A model generated the notes under the pieces. It ran no database searches. It had not been told where the DNA came from and was given only the letters and a program-made list of their open reading frames with translations. A program made the position numbers and the translations under genes. Of a DNA stretch of 60,927 nucleotides, positions 31,067 to 38,812 are shown piece by piece. The stretch is taken from positions 1 through 60,927 of the forward strand of contig NZ_WSTA01000009.1 in NCBI RefSeq assembly GCF_009789225.1, given 5' to 3'. This DNA comes from Agromyces seonyuensis. Lineage in GTDB: Bacteria; Actinomycetota; Actinomycetes; Actinomycetales; Microbacteriaceae. The first letter of the stretch is position 1. Each line of letters begins with the position of its first letter.

Positions 31067-32425
31067 ATGCGCACATTCCAGCGACGCGGCGCTTGGGCAG
31101 CCGTGGCGGGAGCCGCGGTCATCGGCCTGGCGCTCACTGGCTGCACGGGCGATGCGGCGGAACAGGACGCCGCCGACGTCGACTGCGGCGACTACGAGGA
31201 CTACGGCACGTTCGACGGCGCCGAAGTCACCATCTCCGGCACGATCCTGGACCTCGAGGCCGACCGCCTGGTCGAGTCGTGGTCCGACTTCCAGACCTGC
31301 ACGGGGATCTCGATCGAATACCAGGGCTCGAGCGAGTTCGAGGCGCAGATCGCCGTGCTCGCCGAGGGCGGCAACGCGCCCGACATCGGCATCGTGCCGC
31401 AGCCGGGCCTGTTGAACCGACTCGTCGCGGGCGGCTGGGCGATCCCGGCATCCGAACCCGTCGTCGCGAACATCGACGAGTTCTGGGATCCCATCTGGAA
31501 GGAGTACGCGACCGTCGACGGCACGACGTACGCCGCTCCGCTGATGGCGAGCATCAAGGGCTACGTCTGGTACTCGCCGACGGAGTTCGAGGAGGCGGGC
31601 TACGAGATCCCGACGACCCTCGACGAGCTGAGCGACCTGTCCGCGACGATCGCCGCCGACAGCGGCCACAAGCCGTGGTGCGTCGGACTCGAATCCGGTG
31701 AGGCGACGGGCTGGCCCGGCACCGACTGGATCGAGGACTACATGCTCCGTCTCCACGGTCCCGAGGTCTACGACCAGTGGGTAACGCACGAGATCCCGTT
31801 CAACGACCCGATGGTCGCCGAGGCGTTCGACGCCGTCGGCGAGTACCTCAAGAACGAGGACATGGTCAACGGCGGCATCGGCGACGTCTCCACGCAGATC
31901 AGCGAGGCCTTCCAGACGGCCGGCCTGCCGATCCTCGACGGCGAATGCTCGCTGCACCACCAGGCCTCGTTCTACGAGACCTTCTGGAACCCGGACGGCG
32001 GCGACGAGAACACGGTGGCGTCCGACGGTTCGGTGTTCGGCTTCCTGCTCCCGCCGGTCGACGCCGACAGCGGCATGGCCGTCACGGGCGGCGGCGAGTT
32101 CCCGGTCGCGTTCCGCGACGCCGAGGAGGTCGAGGCGGTGCGCGCGTACCTCTCGAGCGACACCTGGGCGAACAACCGCGTCAGCCTCGGCGGCGTGATC
32201 AGCGCCAACAAGGGCGTCGACCCGGAGAACGCGTCGAGCGAGCTGCTCGTCCAGTCCATCGAGATCCTCCAGGATCCCGAGACGACGTTCCGCTTCGACG
32301 GTTCCGACCTGATGCCGGGCGCCGTCGGCGCCGACTCCTTCTGGAAGGGCATCGTCTCCTGGGTCGGCGGCGAGGACACGCAGACCGTCCTCGACACCAT
32401 CGAGGCGACCTGGCCCAGCAGCTGA
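31067..32425 (+). CDS. ABC transporter substrate-binding lipoprotein (AglE-like)
   Basis: A 452-residue solute-binding protein with a lipoprotein signal (VIGLALTGCTG, lipobox Cys near residue 26). The mature part resembles alpha-glucoside-binding AglE: VTISGTILDLEADRLVESWSD opening, FEAQIAVLAEGGNAPDIGIVPQPGLL and GYVWYSPTEFEEAGYEIP. A gagagagg Shine-Dalgarno precedes the ATG. First gene of a three-gene operon with two permeases and no ATPase. Binding of an alpha-glucoside is inferred only from similarity; no glucosidase is nearby. Confidence 0.9.
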   Translation: MRTFQRRGAWAAVAGAAVIGLALTGCTGDAAEQDAADVDCGDYEDYGTFDGAEVTISGTILDLEADRLVESWSDFQTCTGISIEYQGSSEFEAQIAVLAEGGNAPDIGIVPQPGLLNRLVAGGWAIPASEPVVANIDEFWDPIWKEYATVDGTTYAAPLMASIKGYVWYSPTEFEEAGYEIPTTLDELSDLSATIAADSGHKPWCVGLESGEATGWPGTDWIEDYMLRLHGPEVYDQWVTHEIPFNDPMVAEAFDAVGEYLKNEDMVNGGIGDVSTQISEAFQTAGLPILDGECSLHHQASFYETFWNPDGGDENTVASDGSVFGFLLPPVDADSGMAVTGGGEFPVAFRDAEEVEAVRAYLSSDTWANNRVSLGGVISANKGVDPENASSELLVQSIEILQDPETTFRFDGSDLMPGAVGADSFWKGIVSWVGGEDTQTVLDTIEATWPSS

Positions 32426-32435
32426 ACATCGGGGC

Positions 32436-32500
32436 GCCTCTGGCACTGATCGCATCGGCAGAGGCATGATCGAGGGGCGGGGCGCGAGCTCCGCCCCTCG
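32436..32500 (+). terminator. Tandem hairpins after the binding-protein gene
   Basis: gcctctg (32436-32442) pairs with cagaggc (32459-32465), and cgaggggcgg (32471-32480) pairs with ccgcccctcg (32491-32500). They lie inside the operon before the permease genes, a position that protects binding-protein mRNA and limits permease expression. Confidence 0.65.
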
Positions 32501-32536
32501 GCAACCCCCAGTCTCGACGACGAACCGGGAGGCACG

Positions 32537-33505
32537 ATGACGACGAACGACCTGCTCGGGAAGATCCTGCTGCTCTTCATCGGCCTCGCGGTGTTCGCCG
32601 CCGTGGTCGGGCTGCTGATCTTCTTCATCGACAAGGCGCCCAAGCGCGGCCGCGACTACTGGCAGCTGGCCGGGTTCCTGCTGCCGGCCCTCATCCTGAT
32701 CGCGATCGGCCTGGTCTACCCCGCGATCCGCACGTTCATCCTGTCGTTCCAGACGAACGACGGCGCGTTCACCTTCGACAACTTCGTGTGGGCGTTCACG
32801 CAGCCGGCCGCGATCCGCACGCTGATCAACACCCTCGTGTGGGTGCTGCTCGTGCCGACGCTCGCGACGGCGATCGGCCTCGCCTACGCGGTCTTCATCG
32901 ACCGCTCCCGCGGGGAGAAGTACTACAAGTCGTTGCTGTTCATGCCGATGGCGATCTCGTTCGTCGGCGCGGGCATCATCTGGCGCTTCGTCTACGAGTA
33001 CCGCTCGCCGGGGCGCGACCAGATCGGCCTCCTCAACGCGATCGTCGTGGCGTTCGGCGGCGAGCCCGTGCAGTGGCTCCAGTCCGACCCGATCAACACG
33101 ATCCTGCTCATCGTCGTGATGATCTGGATCCAGACCGGTTTCGCGATGGTCGTGCTGAGCGCCGCCATCAAGGGCATCCCGACCGAGCAGCTCGAGGCCG
33201 CAGAGCTCGACGGCACGAGCGCCTGGCAGCGTTTCACGAACGTCACGCTCCCCGGCATCCGGCCCTCGCTCGTGGTGGTGCTCACGACGATCTCGATCGC
33301 GACGCTGAAGGTCTTCGACATCGTCCGCACGATGACCGGCGGAAACTTCAACACGAGCGTCGTCGCCAACGAGATGTACACCCAGGCGTTCCGGGCGAGC
33401 GAGGTGGGGCGCGGTTCGGCGCTCGCCATCATCCTGCTCATCTTCGTGCTGCCGATCGTCGTCTACAACGTCAGAGTGCTGCGCCGGCAGAGGGAGATCC
33501 GATGA
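32537..33505 (+). CDS. Sugar ABC transporter permease (AglF-like)
   Basis: A 322-residue permease. It has an extra N-terminal helix (ILLLFIGLAVFAAVVGLLIFFI) before the usual core that starts WQLAGFLLPALILIAIGLVYPAI, a feature of the AglF subgroup. EAA loop IPTEQLEAAELDGTSAWQRFTNVTLPGIRPSL. The stop overlaps the next permease start by 4 bp. Provides half of the channel for the sugar bound by the upstream lipoprotein. Confidence 0.92.
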   Translation: MTTNDLLGKILLLFIGLAVFAAVVGLLIFFIDKAPKRGRDYWQLAGFLLPALILIAIGLVYPAIRTFILSFQTNDGAFTFDNFVWAFTQPAAIRTLINTLVWVLLVPTLATAIGLAYAVFIDRSRGEKYYKSLLFMPMAISFVGAGIIWRFVYEYRSPGRDQIGLLNAIVVAFGGEPVQWLQSDPINTILLIVVMIWIQTGFAMVVLSAAIKGIPTEQLEAAELDGTSAWQRFTNVTLPGIRPSLVVVLTTISIATLKVFDIVRTMTGGNFNTSVVANEMYTQAFRASEVGRGSALAIILLIFVLPIVVYNVRVLRRQREIR

Positions 33506-34491
33506 GCATCGCACCCGCGGACCTGCCCGCACCGAAGGAGGTCGGCGGCGACGACGTCGTCACGGCCATGACGCTCGGCGAGACGAAGACCGGTCGGGTC
33601 AAGAAGCGCCTGACGTCGCGCACCGCGACGATCGCCTCGCTCATCATCGCCGTCCTCTGGACGATCCCGACGTTCGGCCTGTTCATCTCGTCGTTCCGGC
33701 CGGCGGAGCTCATTCGCGAGACCGGGTGGTGGACGGTCTTCTCGAACTGGGGTTGGACGCTCGACAACTACAACGAGGTGCTCTTCTCGGCGTCGCAGTC
33801 GTCGCCGCAGCTGGGCTCCTACATCGTCAACTCGATCGCGATCTCGATCCTCGGCGTGCTCATCCCGCTCGTCTTCGCGTCGATGGCGGCGTACGCCTTC
33901 GCGTGGATCAAGTTCAAGTGGTCGAACGCGCTGTTCATCTTCATCTTCGCGCTCCAGATCGTGCCGATCCAGGTGGCCCTCGTGCCGCTGCTGCAGTTCT
34001 TCAGCACGTTCCTGCGGCCCTCGATGGAGTGGCTGCACGACGTCATCCCGATCATCCCGACGCAGAACTACGTGCCGCTGTGGATCGCCCACACGATGTT
34101 CGGCCTGCCGCTCGCGATCTTCCTGCTGCACAACTTCATCGCGGACATCCCGGCGGACGTCATCGAGGCGGCCCGCGTCGACGGCGCGACCCACGGCCAG
34201 ATCTTCTTCCGCATCGTGCTCCCGCTCGCCGTGCCGGCGATCGCGTCGTTCGCGATCTTCCAGTTCCTGTGGGTCTGGAACGACCTGCTCGTCGCGCTGA
34301 TCTTCTCGGGCGGCACGCAGGACGCCGCGCCGCTCACCCAACGATTGGCGGAGATGGTCGGGTCGAGAGGTCAGGACTGGCAACGCCTGACGGCGGGCGC
34401 GTTCGTGTCGCTCGTCATCCCGCTCATCGTGTTCTTCAGTCTGCAGCGGTACTTCGTACGAGGGCTGCTCGCCGGATCTACGAAGGGGTAG
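33502..34491 (+). CDS. Carbohydrate ABC transporter permease (AglG-like)
   Basis: A 329-residue permease with six helices (first IASLIIAVLWTIPTFGLFISSF) and EAA loop IPADVIEAARVDGATHGQIFFRIVLPLAVPAI. It has the large outer loop (FSTFLRPSMEWLHDVIPIIPTQNYVPLWIAH) typical of AglG. The ATG at 33502 overlaps the previous stop by 4 bp. Ends the operon, followed by a hairpin terminator. Confidence 0.93.
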   Translation: MSIAPADLPAPKEVGGDDVVTAMTLGETKTGRVKKRLTSRTATIASLIIAVLWTIPTFGLFISSFRPAELIRETGWWTVFSNWGWTLDNYNEVLFSASQSSPQLGSYIVNSIAISILGVLIPLVFASMAAYAFAWIKFKWSNALFIFIFALQIVPIQVALVPLLQFFSTFLRPSMEWLHDVIPIIPTQNYVPLWIAHTMFGLPLAIFLLHNFIADIPADVIEAARVDGATHGQIFFRIVLPLAVPAIASFAIFQFLWVWNDLLVALIFSGGTQDAAPLTQRLAEMVGSRGQDWQRLTAGAFVSLVIPLIVFFSLQRYFVRGLLAGSTKG

Positions 34492-34524
34492 CCGGCGGGT
34501 CAGGGGGAGGCACTACCGAGGCGG

Positions 34525-34560
34525 GAAGGCCGGGCGTGGGGGCGCCCGGCCTTCTCTCCT
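34525..34560 (+). terminator. Terminator of the Agl-like importer operon
   Basis: gaaggccgggcg (34525-34536) pairs perfectly with cgcccggccttc (34543-34554) around a 6-base loop, followed by tctcct. Confidence 0.8.
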
Positions 34561-34722
34561 CCGAGTGTGCGGGGGAGCGCGGCGGATTCCACCGAGCGCG
34601 GGACGAGCGGATTCGTTGCGCGCCGGACCCGGGACGACCGGCTCCCGCACCGGCTCGACACGCCGTTCGCGCTCGGCGGATCGGGACATCCGGCCTGCTG
34701 CGGGGCCGTCGCCGGGCGGGCT

Positions 34723-34728
34723 TAGGGT
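34723..34728 (+). promoter_or_regulatory. -10 box for a leaderless ABC exporter transcript
   Basis: TAGGGT ends 6 bases before the ATG at 34735. Confidence 0.5.
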
Positions 34729-34734
34729 GGGCCC

Positions 34735-36768
34735 ATGAGCATGGGCGGAGGGCCGGGTGGCCGCGCGGCCAGGTCGGCCGGCATGCCGGGCGGGCTCGGC
34801 GGGCGCGGCGTGAAACCCGTCGACGAGGATGCCGCCCGCGCGCAGATCTCGGCGGCGCCGAGCATCCCGCACCTGCTGCGCCGCATCGGCGGCCTCTTCC
34901 GGCCGCACCGCGCGGCGCTCGTCACGGTCGTCGTGCTCGTGCTCATCGGCGCCACGCTCAGCATCATCCCGCCGCTGCTCACGCAGCGCGCCTTCGACGA
35001 CGGCCTCTTCGCCCCGACGGGGCCGAACCTGCCGCTGCTCGGCGGGCTCGTGGGCCTCATGGTGCTCGTCTACGTCGTCTCGGCGCTGCTCGGCGTCTGG
35101 CAGACGTGGCTCACGGCGACGATCGGCAACGAGGTCATGGGCGCCCTGCGGGTGCGGCTCTTCACCCACCTCCAGGCGATGGAGCTCTCGTTCTTCACCC
35201 GCACGAAGACGGGCGTCATCCAGTCGCGCCTGCAGAACGACGTCGGCGGCGTCGCCAACGTGCTGACCAACACGGTCTCGAGCGTGCTCGGCAACACCGT
35301 CACGGTCATCTCGGCGCTCATCGCGATGCTGCTGCTCAACTGGCAGCTCACCCTCATCGCCGTCGCGCTCATGCCGTTCATGGTGATCGCGCAGCGCCGC
35401 GTCGGCCGTGTGCGGGCCCGCATCGCCGGACAGACGCAGGAGTCGCTCTCGGAGATGACCGCGATCACCCAGGAGACGCTGTCGGTCTCGGGCATCCTGC
35501 TCGGCAAGTCGTTCAGCCGGCAGTCGAGCGAGATCGATCGCTACGCCGACGCGAACCGCACGCAGATCGGCCTGCAGGTGCGCCAGCAGATGACCGGCCA
35601 GTGGTTCTTCGCGATGGTGAACATCTTCCTGTCCTCGATCCCGGCGATCGTGTACCTCGTCTCGGGATTCCTGCTCGGCGGCGGCTCGACCGACATCACG
35701 GCGGGCACGATCGTCGCCTTCACGACCGTGCAGTCGCGGCTCCTCTTCCCGCTCATGGGCCTCATGCGGGTCGCCCTCGACCTGCAGACCTCCGGCGCTC
35801 TGTTCGCCCGTATCTTCGAGTACCTCGACCTCGTGCCCGCGATCACCGACCCGGCCGAGCCGAAGCCCGTGCCCGCCGGCGCCGCGCTCGGGCGGCTCGA
35901 GTTCGACGGGGTCTCGTTCCGCTATCCGGATGCCCGTGCCGACGAGCATCCGACGCTCGAACAGGTCTCGTTCACCATCGAACCGGGCGAGTTCGCGGCG
36001 TTCGTCGGACCGTCGGGCGCGGGCAAGACGACCGTGTCCTACCTGATCCCGCGGCTCTACGAGGCATCCGAGGGATCGGTGCGGTTCGCGGGGGTCGACG
36101 TGCGCGACCTCGCGCAGGCGAGCCTCATCGACCGCATCGGCATCGTCAGCCAGGAGACCTACCTCTTCCACGCGACGATCGCCGAGAACCTGCGCTACGC
36201 GAAGCCCGACGCGAGCGATGAGGAACTCGAGGCGGCCGCGCGCGCCGCGAACATCCACGACACGATCGCCTCCTTCCCCGACGGCTACGAGACGGTCGTG
36301 GGGGAGCGCGGGTACCGGCTCTCCGGCGGCGAGAAGCAGCGCATCGCGATCGCCCGGGTGCTGCTGAAGGATCCGCCCGTGGTCGTGCTCGACGAGGCGA
36401 CGAGCGCCCTCGACACGATCTCCGAGCGCGTCGTGCAGCACGCGCTGGATGACGCGACCCGCGGCCGCACGACCGTGGCGATCGCGCACCGGCTCACGAC
36501 GATCGTCGGGGCCGACGTCATCTTCGTCGTCGTCGCCGGCCGCATCGTCGAGCGCGGCACGCACCCCGAGCTGCTCGCGACGGGCGGCGTCTACGCGTCG
36601 CTCTTCCACGAGCAGCAGACCGCCGCGATCGCACCGGCGCCGGATGCTCCGGAGGAGGGCCCCGGGTCGAGCGACGCGCCCGCGGCGCCGGCGCCGGCGC
36701 CCGAGCCGACCGGACCGATCCGCACGTTCTCGCCGGACCTCGACGAGCCGGCGCCTCCGGTCGAGTAG
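34735..36768 (+). CDS. ABC transporter, fused permease and ATPase (MDR type)
   Basis: A 677-residue half-transporter. A Gly-rich N-terminus is followed by six membrane helices (first AALVTVVVLVLIGATLSIIPPLL; residues about 58-345) and the ATPase domain (about 385-620): Walker A GPSGAGKTT, Q-loop IVSQETYLFHATIAENL, signature LSGGEKQR, Walker B VVVLDEATSALD, H-loop IAHRLTTI. The C-terminal 55 residues are Pro/Ala-rich and disordered. It exports lipid, peptide or drug as a homodimer or with a partner. No partner gene is adjacent, so a homodimer is likelier. The mRNA is probably leaderless. Confidence 0.95.
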   Translation: MSMGGGPGGRAARSAGMPGGLGGRGVKPVDEDAARAQISAAPSIPHLLRRIGGLFRPHRAALVTVVVLVLIGATLSIIPPLLTQRAFDDGLFAPTGPNLPLLGGLVGLMVLVYVVSALLGVWQTWLTATIGNEVMGALRVRLFTHLQAMELSFFTRTKTGVIQSRLQNDVGGVANVLTNTVSSVLGNTVTVISALIAMLLLNWQLTLIAVALMPFMVIAQRRVGRVRARIAGQTQESLSEMTAITQETLSVSGILLGKSFSRQSSEIDRYADANRTQIGLQVRQQMTGQWFFAMVNIFLSSIPAIVYLVSGFLLGGGSTDITAGTIVAFTTVQSRLLFPLMGLMRVALDLQTSGALFARIFEYLDLVPAITDPAEPKPVPAGAALGRLEFDGVSFRYPDARADEHPTLEQVSFTIEPGEFAAFVGPSGAGKTTVSYLIPRLYEASEGSVRFAGVDVRDLAQASLIDRIGIVSQETYLFHATIAENLRYAKPDASDEELEAAARAANIHDTIASFPDGYETVVGERGYRLSGGEKQRIAIARVLLKDPPVVVLDEATSALDTISERVVQHALDDATRGRTTVAIAHRLTTIVGADVIFVVVAGRIVERGTHPELLATGGVYASLFHEQQTAAIAPAPDAPEEGPGSSDAPAAPAPAPEPTGPIRTFSPDLDEPAPPVE

Positions 36769-36783
36769 CGCTCCGTTCGTCCG

Positions 36784-37023
36784 GTGGTCGAGTAGCGAGC
36801 GGAGCGATCGTCTCGAGACCGGGTGCGGTTGTCTCGATACGGCGCTGGCGCGCCGACTCGACCAGCGAAATGGTCGCGTCTCGAGACCGGGTGCGGGGGT
36901 CTCGATACGGCGCTGGCGCGCCTACTCGACCAGCGTTGCGTTGGTCGAGTAGCGAGCGGAGCGAGCGTATCGAGACCGGGTGCGGGGGTCTCGACACGGC
37001 GCCGGCGCGCCGACTCGACCGGC
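36784..37023. repeat. Palindromic intergenic repeat, three tandem copies (B)
   Basis: Copy 1 (36784-36866) runs tggtcgagtagcgagcggag to ctcgaccagc; copy 2 (36871-36934) lacks the left part; copy 3 (36941-37023) is complete. Each holds gagaccgggtgcg, then gtctcgatacggcgctggcg and a closing ctcgacc. They fill the entire gap between the ABC gene and the convergent DUF305 gene and are the only candidate terminators there. Confidence 0.8.
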
Positions 37024-37039
37024 GGAGGCCGCGGGGCGA

Positions 37040-37795
37040 CTACTGCCGTTCGGCGAGCATCTCCGTCATCAGGTCGATCTCCGACTGCTGCATCATGACG
37101 ATGTTCTCGGCGAGGCCGACCACCGACGGGCGGTCCCCGCGGGCGAGGTACGCCTCGGCCATCTCCACGCCGCCCTGATGATGGGCGATCATGAGCTCGA
37201 GGTAGAGGCGTTCCGCCTCGACGCCGGTCGCGTCGCTGAGTTCCTGCAACTGCTCGTCGGTCGCCATGCCCGGCATCGGCTGCCCCGGCTCGTGGGAGCC
37301 GGACTCCGCGTGCTCGTGCGGCGACCCCGAGAGCGTCGGCAGCGTCATCCACGTCATCGAGGGCTGGGAACCGGCCTGGTTGAGTCCCCACTCCTGCAGC
37401 CAGCCGTAGAGCTGGCCGGCCTGGCCGGACTGCGCCGTGATGATGTCCCACGCGAGCGTGCGCACTTCGGGGTCGTCCGTGCGGTCGCGGATGAGGCGCG
37501 ACATCTCGACGGCCTGGTGGTGGTGCTCCTGCATGTCGCGGGCGAAGCCGGCCTCGGCGCTCGTGTCGCTCGGAGCCTCGGCCTCCGGCGCGAGCGTCGA
37601 GAGCCGGCCGAACGAGTACGCCACGAGGGCCACGACGACGATCGCGACGAGCGACACGATCGCGAGGACGGCGATCGCCGGCCGACGCGGGGCGTCCGCC
37701 TGGTCGTCGTCGAGCTCGTCGAGCTCGTCGAGTTCGTCGGGGTCCTCGACGTCGTCGAGTCCCTCGACCCCGTGCTCCGACTTCGCGTCCGTCAT
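37040..37795 (-). CDS. DUF305-domain membrane-anchored protein
   Basis: A 251-residue protein. An acidic cytoplasmic N-terminus containing DELDELDELDD precedes one membrane helix (AIAVLAIVSLVAIVVVALVAYSFG) and a long extracytoplasmic DUF305 (ferritin-like helical) domain. The domain's two His motifs are clear: FARDMQEHHHQAVEMS near residue 85 and LELMIAHHQGGVEMAEAYL near 200; Met/His-rich segments between them (QPMPGMATDE, MMQQSEIDLM) suggest metal contact, copper being the usual proposal. Encoded 16 bp after the DUF3105 gene in one operon. Function is not established experimentally for this group. Confidence 0.92.
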   Translation of the reverse strand: MTDAKSEHGVEGLDDVEDPDELDELDELDDDQADAPRRPAIAVLAIVSLVAIVVVALVAYSFGRLSTLAPEAEAPSDTSAEAGFARDMQEHHHQAVEMSRLIRDRTDDPEVRTLAWDIITAQSGQAGQLYGWLQEWGLNQAGSQPSMTWMTLPTLSGSPHEHAESGSHEPGQPMPGMATDEQLQELSDATGVEAERLYLELMIAHHQGGVEMAEAYLARGDRPSVVGLAENIVMMQQSEIDLMTEMLAERQ

Positions 37796-37811
37796 CGAGC
37801 GTCCAGTTCGA

Positions 37812-38486
37812 TCAGGAGAGCGAGCCGGTCTCGTCGACCCCGCCCGTGCAGACCGCGTTGGGCTCGGGGACGGTGGCGGCGCGCCAGTACTGCTCGAAGA
37901 ACTCGGAGATCCGCGGGTCGTCGGCGGAGTCGACCTTGAGCTGCGCGTTCCACGCGCTCACGGCGATCGGGGTGTCCATGTTCTCGTAGGGGGAGAAGAC
38001 CGCGAAGCTGAGCGGCAGGTAGGACTTGAGCTTCGCGATGTCGTCCTCGTCGACCTGGGCGGGGTCGTAGGTGAGCCACACGGCGCCGTGCTCCATCGAG
38101 TGCACCGCGTTCTCATTGGGAACCGGCACGTCGTAGACGCCGCAGTTCAGCCAGACCTGGTTGTGCTGGCCGCCGGCCGGCGGGTCCTGGGGGTACTCGA
38201 CCGTGCCCGAGACGTGCTCGCTCGTGTTCTCGAAGGTCTCGACGCCCTCGATCTCGCCGGGAGTGGCGCCGCCCGCGTAGGAGGCCGGCTTCGGCGTCAG
38301 CACGATCGTCGTGACGACGAGGGCGATGACCGCGACCGCCGCGACGGAGCCGGTCCAGATCCAGATGAGCTTGTTGCGCTTCCGGGCCGCTTCCTTCTTG
38401 CGGTACGCGGCGAGCTTCGCGTCGCGCGCGGCGGCGCGCTGCTGCTTGACCGTCGGGTTCTGGTTCGAAGCGGACTGCTGGGGCAC
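37812..38486 (-). CDS. DUF3105-domain membrane-anchored protein
   Basis: A 224-residue protein with a basic N-terminus (KQQRAAARDAKLAAYRKKEAARKRNK), one helix (LIWIWTGSVAAVAVIALVVTTIV) and an extracytoplasmic DUF3105 domain holding PPAGGQHNQVWLNCGVYD, AVHSMEHGAVWLTYDP and one further Cys near the end. The His/Cys content and pairing with DUF305 suggest a shared metal-related envelope role, which is inference. The GTG at 38486 with gagagg at 38494-38499 was chosen; the in-frame GTG at 38522 lies 9 bases from a TAGGCT box (38532-38537) and cannot be excluded as a near-leaderless start. Confidence 0.88.
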   Translation of the reverse strand: MPQQSASNQNPTVKQQRAAARDAKLAAYRKKEAARKRNKLIWIWTGSVAAVAVIALVVTTIVLTPKPASYAGGATPGEIEGVETFENTSEHVSGTVEYPQDPPAGGQHNQVWLNCGVYDVPVPNENAVHSMEHGAVWLTYDPAQVDEDDIAKLKSYLPLSFAVFSPYENMDTPIAVSAWNAQLKVDSADDPRISEFFEQYWRAATVPEPNAVCTGGVDETGSLS

Positions 38487-38531
38487 GTGGGGGCCTCTCG
38501 TCGGGTTTGGCGGGGACGACACTCGTCGCCG

Positions 38532-38537
38532 AGCCTA
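38532..38537 (-). promoter_or_regulatory. -10 box of the DUF3105-DUF305 operon
   Basis: TAGGCT on the minus strand (agccta on plus). It lies about 100 bp from the divergent TAGGCT that drives the poly-Cys leader. Confidence 0.5.
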
Positions 38538-38637
38538 AACGATGCCGCGGCAAGCAACCGCGGGAATCCGCCGGGTTCCCGGGGCTTCCCCAGGGCGCGG
38601 GGGCGCCGACCGGCTACCCGGCCCCGGGGGATGCGGC

Positions 38638-38643
38638 TAGGCT
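38638..38643 (+). promoter_or_regulatory. -10 box of the transsulfuration operon
   Basis: TAGGCT ends exactly 6 bases before the GTG at 38650, so transcription should start at that codon. Confidence 0.6.
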
Positions 38644-38649
38644 GGTCGA

Positions 38650-38694
38650 GTGCTCCCGCCGTTCTCGTGTTGCTGTCGTCGCCGTTCGCGCTGA
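38650..38694 (+). CDS. Leaderless poly-cysteine leader peptide
   Basis: A 14-residue open frame, MLPPFSCCCRRRSR, starting with GTG 6 bases after TAGGCT and ending with TGA at 38694. Three consecutive Cys codons (TGT TGC TGT) followed by three Arg codons would stall ribosomes when charged Cys-tRNA is scarce. Leaderless poly-Cys short frames that attenuate cysteine-metabolism operons are known from mycobacteria. This one precedes the cystathionine beta-synthase gene by 118 bases, a span containing a hairpin (38721-38749). The downstream pathway makes the regulatory reading attractive, but translation and function are not shown here. Confidence 0.65.
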   Translation: MLPPFSCCCRRRSR

Positions 38695-38720
38695 CCCAGC
38701 TTCCTGCGCGCAATTCGGCA

Positions 38721-38749
38721 GTCCGGCGCGGGCGCGAACGCCCCCGGAC
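38721..38749 (+). promoter_or_regulatory. Hairpin between the poly-Cys leader and the CBS gene
   Basis: gtccgg pairs with ccggac and gggcg pairs with cgccc around a cgaa loop, with a 3-base bulge. It starts 26 bases after the leader stop. It could be an attenuator or a structure that hides the CBS start region, depending on where ribosomes stall. Confidence 0.5.
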
Positions 38750-38812
38750 CCGTCGCGATCGGCATCCGACGCCTGCGTGCACCACACGACACGACCCTGA
38801 GGACCCATTCCA

